Positions 1 through 5,662 of a stretch of DNA of 5,662 nucleotides are shown here, piece by piece. The notes under the pieces are model-generated. The model made no database searches and had not been told where the DNA came from. It was given only the letters and a program-made list of their open reading frames with translations. The stretch's first letter is position 1. Each line of letters begins with the position of its first letter. The stretch spans positions 1 to 5,662 of the forward strand of contig JAFAWC010000575.1 of assembly GCA_019242135.1 (NCBI GenBank). Direction: 5' to 3'. The stretch is from Mycobacteriaceae bacterium. Its GTDB lineage: Bacteria; Actinomycetota; Actinomycetes; Mycobacteriales; Mycobacteriaceae. The position numbers were made by a program, and so were the translations under genes.

Positions 1-2314
<2,314 letters not shown>

Positions 2315-2320
2315 GTATGA

Positions 2321-2349
2321 ACTATGGCCCGTTTTCTGGACTGGGTCAA
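2321..2349 (-). promoter_or_regulatory. furA-katG promoter (leaderless)
   Basis: Read on the minus strand, TTGACC (2344-2349) is followed by a 17-base spacer and CATAGT (2321-2326). The seventh base after the -10 is the G of the furA GTG at 2314, so the mRNA is predicted to be leaderless. This matches what is known for M. tuberculosis furA, where the promoter sits directly upstream and FurA binds an AT-rich stretch over the -35. The spacer segment TCCAGAAAAC resembles the M. tuberculosis furA upstream region as I remember it. A FurA operator probably overlaps 2331-2360, but I cannot define its edges. Confidence 0.7.
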
Positions 2350-2368
2350 GTCTTCGCTGCGAGCCCGG

Positions 2369-2788
2369 TTACGCGGTCTTCCTGACCAGCGGCAGCAACA
2401 GTTGCCGGCGGGTGTCGATCATGTCGGCGAAGTCATGAAGCGCCTCGTGGACCGAGTGCGCCACCGGGAACGCGGCCTCGTTTGCGCACAGCAGCTCGCA
2501 GATCGCTGCGCTGGGGACCAGTATCCATTCGACTCCGGCCGCCGAACAATCCTCGGCGATGACCCACGGGAGCGAGAGAGCTTCGAGGGCACAGTGATTG
2601 ACGTTGCTCAGGTCCAGGACCAGCGGGTCTTTCACCAACACGAAACGACGAACGACCTCGATGACGCGATCGAGGTTGGTTGTGTCGATCAAGCCGTCGA
2701 TCGTCACTATCGTGGCCAGGTGCCGGCGATGAGATCGAATTCGTGCGTTCCCGCAGACGAAAGCCGACGTGGTGATCGTGGCGGTCAT
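2369..2788 (-). CDS. STAS-domain protein (anti-anti-sigma factor-like)
   Basis: The predicted fold is a STAS domain, as in SpoIIAA-type anti-sigma-factor antagonists, which are cytoplasmic and bind anti-sigma kinases. Support comes from the strand-helix pattern: ATIVTIDGLIDTTNLDRV as the first strand and helix, then PLVLDLSNV as the core strand, then a helix and the strand VEWILVP, and a final helix. Residues are numbered from an alternative GTG at 2812. The usual Asp-Ser-Ser-Gly phosphorylation loop after the core strand is replaced by N72-H-C-A-L-E77, so the phosphorylatable serine is absent. Five cysteines occur (C20, C74, C89, C105, C109). I prefer the ATG at 2788 (M9 in that numbering) because GAATGAGG lies five bases before it, while the GTG at 2812 has no clear ribosome-binding site. 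It lies 54 bp upstream of furA on the same strand, with no terminator hairpin between them, so read-through into furA is possible. The partner and role are unknown. Confidence 0.8.
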   Translation of the reverse strand: MTATITTSAFVCGNARIRSHRRHLATIVTIDGLIDTTNLDRVIEVVRRFVLVKDPLVLDLSNVNHCALEALSLPWVIAEDCSAAGVEWILVPSAAICELLCANEAAFPVAHSVHEALHDFADMIDTRRQLLLPLVRKTA

Positions 2789-2793
2789 GGCAG

Positions 2794-2803
2794 CCTCATT
2801 CTC
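2794..2803 (-). promoter_or_regulatory. Ribosome-binding site deciding the STAS gene start
   Basis: The minus strand reads GAGAATGAGG ending five bases before the ATG at 2788. The GTG at 2812 is preceded only by CTGGCCATC, which has no purine-rich core. This favours the ATG start and a 139-residue product. If the transcript instead starts at the GTG, a leaderless form of 147 residues is possible. Confidence 0.45.
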
Positions 2804-2812
2804 GGTGGTCAC

Positions 2813-2948
2813 GATGGCCAGCGCGGCTAGGCCAGCTTGACGCCAACGCTAATCGCGAAACCTAAGGTGACGCAGAGCAGCACCTAATTGGTTGCTAAGA
2901 AATATGTTTCGCCAGTTCAGTTGATCCGCACCGGTTACTGTTGAGACC
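2813..2948. other. Divergent intergenic region between the STAS gene and the small membrane protein gene
   Basis: This 136-bp stretch separates two genes that point away from each other and must hold both promoters. It has an AT-richer centre at about 2882-2910 (CCTAATTGGTTGCTAAG and following bases). On the plus side TACTGT at 2936-2941 is a plausible -10. On the minus side TAGCGT at 2846-2851 fits the loose mycobacterial TANNNT pattern, but no good -35 accompanies it. A weak inverted repeat AGGTG/CACCT (2865-2869 and 2881-2885) is present. I saw no open reading frame or RNA gene here. Confidence 0.5.
2936..2941 (+). promoter_or_regulatory. Possible -10 element of the small membrane protein gene
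   Basis: TACTGT fits the mycobacterial TANNNT -10 consensus and ends seven bases before the GTG at 2949, so the transcript may be leaderless or nearly so. The absence of a good Shine-Dalgarno (only TTGAGACC before the GTG) agrees with this. No convincing -35 is seen at the usual distance. Confidence 0.35.
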
Positions 2949-3140
2949 GTGCGCACTGCGATCGTGATGCTGGTCGGCACGTTGGTGGCGCTCGCCGGTC
3001 TGTTGTTCACGTTGCAGGGTTTCGGAGCTGTGTCGGGCAGCCCCATGAGCAACACCACCACGTGGTCGGTACTCGGTCCGATCATTGCGCTGATCGGCAT
3101 AGCGATCGCGATCGCCGGATGGGTCCGGCGCAAACGGTAG
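2949..3140 (+). CDS. Small protein with two predicted membrane segments, function unknown
   Basis: The 63-residue product has two hydrophobic stretches, about residues 3-22 and 40-58, joined by a short polar loop (GSPMSNTTTW). It ends in a basic tail, RRKR. By the positive-inside rule both ends should face the cytoplasm, giving a membrane hairpin. It resembles short actinobacterial two-helix hypothetical proteins with a similar motif (LFTLQGFG, then GP-I-A-IG), but I do not know a function for them. The GTG start is chosen because the open frame begins with a typical membrane-anchor pattern and a -10-like element sits just upstream. The gene is flanked by the divergent STAS gene and the convergent aceA, so it is probably transcribed alone. 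An alternative is a short membrane-anchored regulator or subunit, with no direct evidence. Confidence 0.7.
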   Translation: MRTAIVMLVGTLVALAGLLFTLQGFGAVSGSPMSNTTTWSVLGPIIALIGIAIAIAGWVRRKR

Positions 3141-3162
3141 TGCTCGTCGAAATTACCCGCGC

Positions 3163-5466
3163 CTAGCCTGCCGGCGGTCGATCCTCTTTGCGGATCAACC
3201 GACCCAACGCCGCACGATCGGACGCCAGCAGTTCCTCGATGCGCGGGTGATTCACGTCGGCCACGATGATCTCGCCGACCTCCTGGTGCACGTCGCTGAA
3301 AATGCCGTGGGATTTCATCTTCTCGGTCTGATAGAGGTTGTCCTCGGTGGGCGTGACGTAGTACACCGCGTCGGCCTTGAAACGGTGGATCAGCCACAGG
3401 TGGATCAGGGTCATCAGGCGCTTCTGGCGCAGCCGCTCGGCGAAGGTGTTCTGGTCGCGCACCGTGAGGATGCTGCGGCCGTGCCGATCTTTGATCGGAT
3501 CGACGATCACGTTGGCGAGCTGCTCCTCATCGTCGCCGTGGATGCCGAGCTCGAGCACGTCCGAGCCGGCGCGCCGCGGCCGCAGTTGCACGCGAAGCTT
3601 GTCCGGTAGCTGGTAGTGCGCACTCCACAGCGCCAGCCATTCCTCCAGCAGCTTCTTGGGCACCTCGGTCTGGACGAGATGCTGGTGCTGGGTGGAACCC
3701 TTGCCCATGGCTTTGGTGGTCGCCGTCCGACCCGAAGAGGCGGCCAGCGCGGCGTCGCTGCGCGGTCCGCCAACCAAAGTTTGCGGGGTGCGGTACGGCG
3801 ACTCGACCAGCCGCATCTTGCGCTGCAGCCGTGCCAGCGCCAGCATGCCGTCCTGTTTGAGAGCAGTGGCGAACTCCTCGGCGGCGACCCCGTCGATCTG
3901 ATGTCCGCCGTAGGTCATGAAATTGAAGACGAAGCCCATCTTGCCGATCTCCTCAGGGAAGCTGCGCATCTCGTCATCGGTCATGCCGGTGGTATCCCAG
4001 TTGAACGAGGGGGAGAGGTTGTAGGCCAGCATCTTGTCGGGATAAACGGCGTGGATCGCGTCGGCGAACTGCCGGGCGTCGGCCAAGTCCGCGGTCTTCG
4101 TTTCCATCCACAAGACGTCGGCGAACGGCGCCGCAGCAAGCGATTTGGCGATCGCATACGGAATGCCACCGCGGATCTGGTAGTAGCCCTCGGGAGTTTT
4201 CGCGCGCTCGCAGTCCCATCCGGCGTCGGCACCCAGCTCCTTGGCTTTCTCGCGGGCCACATACAGTGACGCGCGCGCGGCGAATTGGCGCCATTCGGCG
4301 GCGCTCATGTCGAGCGGTTCGCCCTCGCTCTCACGGAATCCCAGCAGCTCGGCCACTGCGTCGCCGTAGGTCTCGAGTCCGGCGTCCGCCTCCCAGGCCT
4401 CGACAAATCGCGACTCGACCCGGTCGTAGAGAGTGTCGATCGATTGATCGCTGCCCCCTTGCCAGGCCGCGACCGCTTCGGCGACCAGATCCAGGATGCC
4501 CTGGCGCTGCAACCAGGCATCTGCGGCGAGGTACTCGCCCTCGGGAAGGGCGTAGAGAAGATGGCCGTTGAGCTCTTTGACGCCCAGGTCGTAAAAGCGC
4601 CGCATCATTGCCAGGAAGCAGGCCTTGTATGAGGGCACCTTCAAGTTGGTCGCACCGAGCAGGAACGGCTGGTCGCGCTCGTCGGCGCGGCTGTCGAGCA
4701 GGTTGGCCGCCTCCGCGTCCGTCCGCGCAACGATGATGCCGGGCACCCCCATGACGTCGAGCTGGAAGCGGGCCGCGTTGAGGCGCTTGATCTGCTCGTC
4801 GGACGGCACCAGAACTTTGCCGCCCTGGTGGCCGCATTTCTTTGTGCCCGGACGTTGGTCCTCGATGTGATATCCGGGCACCCCGGCCTCCACGAAGCGG
4901 CGGATCAGGTTGCGCACATGGGGATCTCCGCCATGGCCGGTGTCGGCGTCGGCGATGATGAACGGCCGGAAATCGATGGCCGGGTTCGCGGCGCGCTGCT
5001 CGTCGGTCATCCGCAGGCGCACGTACTGCTGGTTGCGGTCGGCGGTGAGAAGCGCGCGCACCAGTCCGGCGGCCTCGTCAGGGACCTGGCTGAGCGGATA
5101 GCTGGCCAGATCCGGTCCGGGGTCCTCGCTGGTCGAGCCCTTGGCGGAGGTCGCCCAACCGCCGAGGTAGATGCCCTCGATGCCCATCCGTTTCATGGTC
5201 ACCGCCTGCCCCGGCGAATAGGGTCCGAACGTGGTGATGCTCTGGCGGTTGGCGAACAACTCACACAGGCGGGGATAGAAAGCCTCGGCGGCCTCCCGCG
5301 CGACCGTGTAGTCGACGGGGATCGTGCCCCGCTGCTCTACCACCTGGCGGGCCGAGTAGAGCCGCACAATCCCCTTAAAGCGCGGACTGTCGAAGTATCG
5401 CTGGGTGGCGGCGACGTCCTGTTCAAACGGGGTGAGGACGTGGGCATCCGCTTCGATAATGGCCAT
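3163..5466 (-). CDS. aceA: Isocitrate lyase 2 (two-domain AceA/ICL2)
   Basis: Cleaves isocitrate to succinate and glyoxylate, the first step of the glyoxylate shunt used during growth on fatty acids or acetate; mycobacterial enzymes also cleave 2-methylisocitrate in propionyl-CoA disposal. At 767 residues it has the length of full M. tuberculosis ICL2 (about 766) rather than of the short ICL1 (about 430). The catalytic loop is K209-K210-C211-G212-H213, with C211 as the active-site cysteine. Metal- and substrate-binding residues include D173 and D175 ([10 protein letters not shown]) and E202-D203 (IEDQRPG), and NLSPSFNW is at 483-490. A helical insertion of about 310-415 is typical of ICL2. 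The C-terminal domain, about 600-767, is intact; in M. tuberculosis it binds acetyl-CoA and activates the enzyme. The ATG at 5466 has AGGAG nine bases upstream. It converges on the small membrane gene with a 22-bp gap and diverges from the gene at 5596. Confidence 0.97.
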   Translation of the reverse strand: MAIIEADAHVLTPFEQDVAATQRYFDSPRFKGIVRLYSARQVVEQRGTIPVDYTVAREAAEAFYPRLCELFANRQSITTFGPYSPGQAVTMKRMGIEGIYLGGWATSAKGSTSEDPGPDLASYPLSQVPDEAAGLVRALLTADRNQQYVRLRMTDEQRAANPAIDFRPFIIADADTGHGGDPHVRNLIRRFVEAGVPGYHIEDQRPGTKKCGHQGGKVLVPSDEQIKRLNAARFQLDVMGVPGIIVARTDAEAANLLDSRADERDQPFLLGATNLKVPSYKACFLAMMRRFYDLGVKELNGHLLYALPEGEYLAADAWLQRQGILDLVAEAVAAWQGGSDQSIDTLYDRVESRFVEAWEADAGLETYGDAVAELLGFRESEGEPLDMSAAEWRQFAARASLYVAREKAKELGADAGWDCERAKTPEGYYQIRGGIPYAIAKSLAAAPFADVLWMETKTADLADARQFADAIHAVYPDKMLAYNLSPSFNWDTTGMTDDEMRSFPEEIGKMGFVFNFMTYGGHQIDGVAAEEFATALKQDGMLALARLQRKMRLVESPYRTPQTLVGGPRSDAALAASSGRTATTKAMGKGSTQHQHLVQTEVPKKLLEEWLALWSAHYQLPDKLRVQLRPRRAGSDVLELGIHGDDEEQLANVIVDPIKDRHGRSILTVRDQNTFAERLRQKRLMTLIHLWLIHRFKADAVYYVTPTEDNLYQTEKMKSHGIFSDVHQEVGEIIVADVNHPRIEELLASDRAALGRLIRKEDRPPAG

Positions 5467-5475
5467 GGGTTTACG

Positions 5476-5516
5476 CTCCTGTCCAGCGCGGTTCCGCTGA
5501 TGACGATGTGAGTTTA
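5476..5516 (-). promoter_or_regulatory. aceA ribosome-binding site and probable -10
   Basis: On the minus strand AGGAG (5476-5480) lies nine bases before the aceA ATG. Further upstream TAAACT (5511-5516) fits the mycobacterial -10 pattern TANNNT, which would give a leader of roughly 35-40 bases. No clear -35 is seen, and I could not identify a RamB- or Lrp-type operator by eye. Confidence 0.45.
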
Positions 5517-5534
5517 GCCCCGGGGCATCGACCG

Positions 5535-5563
5535 TTGGGCGTCGCGGCGCAAGAGGTTACTGT
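5535..5563 (+). promoter_or_regulatory. Probable promoter of the rightmost gene
   Basis: TTGGGC (5535-5540), a 17-base spacer and TACTGT (5558-5563) form a plausible housekeeping-type promoter pointing right. Transcription would start near 5570, giving a leader of about 26 bases that contains the ribosome-binding site GGAGG (5585-5589). It lies back-to-back with the aceA promoter, so a regulator bound between them could affect both genes. Confidence 0.45.
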
Positions 5564-5595
5564 CGAGTACACCCCCGGAGACGTGGAGGTCCGCG

Positions 5596-5662
5596 ATGAC
5601 AGTCACCGAGCAAGTCAGCGAGCGACAGGCCAGGCAGGTCGCCGAACAGGCCAGAGAGGCAC
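5596..5662 (+). CDS. Start of an unidentified gene, possibly an acyl-CoA dehydrogenase (cut by window edge)
   Basis: Twenty-two codons are visible from an ATG preceded by GGAGG with a six-base spacer, an excellent ribosome-binding site. The sequence is a charged helix (ERQARQVAEQAREA after MTVTEQVS). As I recall, mycobacterial acyl-CoA dehydrogenases of the FadE10 type begin with a similar helix rich in Ala, Arg and Glu. That identity is weak inference from so few residues. A fatty-acid oxidation enzyme next to isocitrate lyase would make metabolic sense. The gene call itself is firmer than the product. Confidence 0.6.
   Translation, partial: MTVTEQVSERQARQVAEQAREA

Noticed and set aside
2324..2830. 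A plus-strand open frame of 168 codons opposite the STAS gene.
   Set aside because: It starts inside the furA promoter and runs antisense to a protein with a recognisable STAS pattern; its translation looks like arbitrary Arg/Asp/Gly-rich sequence.
2846..2868. A SigF-type promoter for the STAS gene (GGTTT block read on the minus strand).
   Set aside because: The matching GGGTA -10 block is absent at the required distance.
2865..2885. Inverted repeat AGGTG/CACCT with an 11-base loop, considered as a terminator or operator.
   Set aside because: The stem is only five bases, there is no T-run, and no gene ends just before it.
3102..3115. A 14-base perfect palindrome, GCGATCGCGATCGC.
   Set aside because: It lies in the second membrane helix and is explained by alternating Ile and Ala codons; it has no promoter context.
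2849..3397. A minus-strand open frame opposite the small membrane protein gene and extending into aceA.
   Set aside because: It overlaps the aceA coding end in another frame and has no recognisable domain; the plus-strand gene shows a cleaner two-helix pattern.
4828..5511. A plus-strand open frame of 227 codons opposite the aceA start.
   Set aside because: It is fully antisense to the conserved catalytic domain of ICL2 and has no family resemblance.

Overview
The window looks like chromosome of a high-GC actinobacterium, most probably a mycobacterium (Mycobacterium/Mycolicibacterium-like). The reasons are a furA-katG pair of mycobacterial type, a full-length two-domain isocitrate lyase 2 (ICL2/AceA) that closely resembles the M. 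tuberculosis protein as I remember it, GTG starts, an apparently leaderless furA promoter, and a small STAS protein of a kind common in mycobacteria. No insertion sequence, CRISPR array, tRNA, rRNA or prophage signal was seen. The segment reads as ordinary core chromosome.

Layout from left to right: (1) 1-1857, minus strand, katG catalase-peroxidase, whose last ~120 residues lie beyond the left edge; (2) 1850-2314, minus strand, furA, a Fur-family metal- and redox-responsive repressor that overlaps the katG start by 8 bp; (3) 2321-2349, the furA promoter, with predicted transcription starting on the GTG codon; (4) 2369-2788 (or 2812), minus strand, a STAS-domain protein; (5) about 2789-2948, a divergent intergenic stretch; (6) 2949-3140, plus strand, a 63-residue protein with two predicted membrane segments; (7) 3163-5466, minus strand, aceA/ICL2, tail-to-tail with the small gene; (8) 5467-5595, a divergent promoter region; (9) 5596-5662, plus strand, the first 22 codons of a gene cut by the right edge, possibly an acyl-CoA dehydrogenase (weak inference).

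Two themes meet here. One is peroxide defence: FurA should repress furA-katG until oxidants or metal status release it, and KatG then removes peroxide and, in mycobacteria, activates the prodrug isoniazid. The other is growth on fatty acids: ICL2 diverts isocitrate into the glyoxylate shunt and can also cleave 2-methylisocitrate from propionyl-CoA. In M. tuberculosis H37Rv, katG-furA (Rv1908c-Rv1909c) and aceA (Rv1915/Rv1916) are also near neighbours, so this looks like a shortened and partly reoriented version of that region.

I found no clearly new multi-gene system. The points most worth a second look are the FurA tail that carries the katG ribosome-binding and purine-rich leader, the cysteine-rich STAS protein that lacks the usual phosphorylatable serine, and the uncharacterised small membrane protein.
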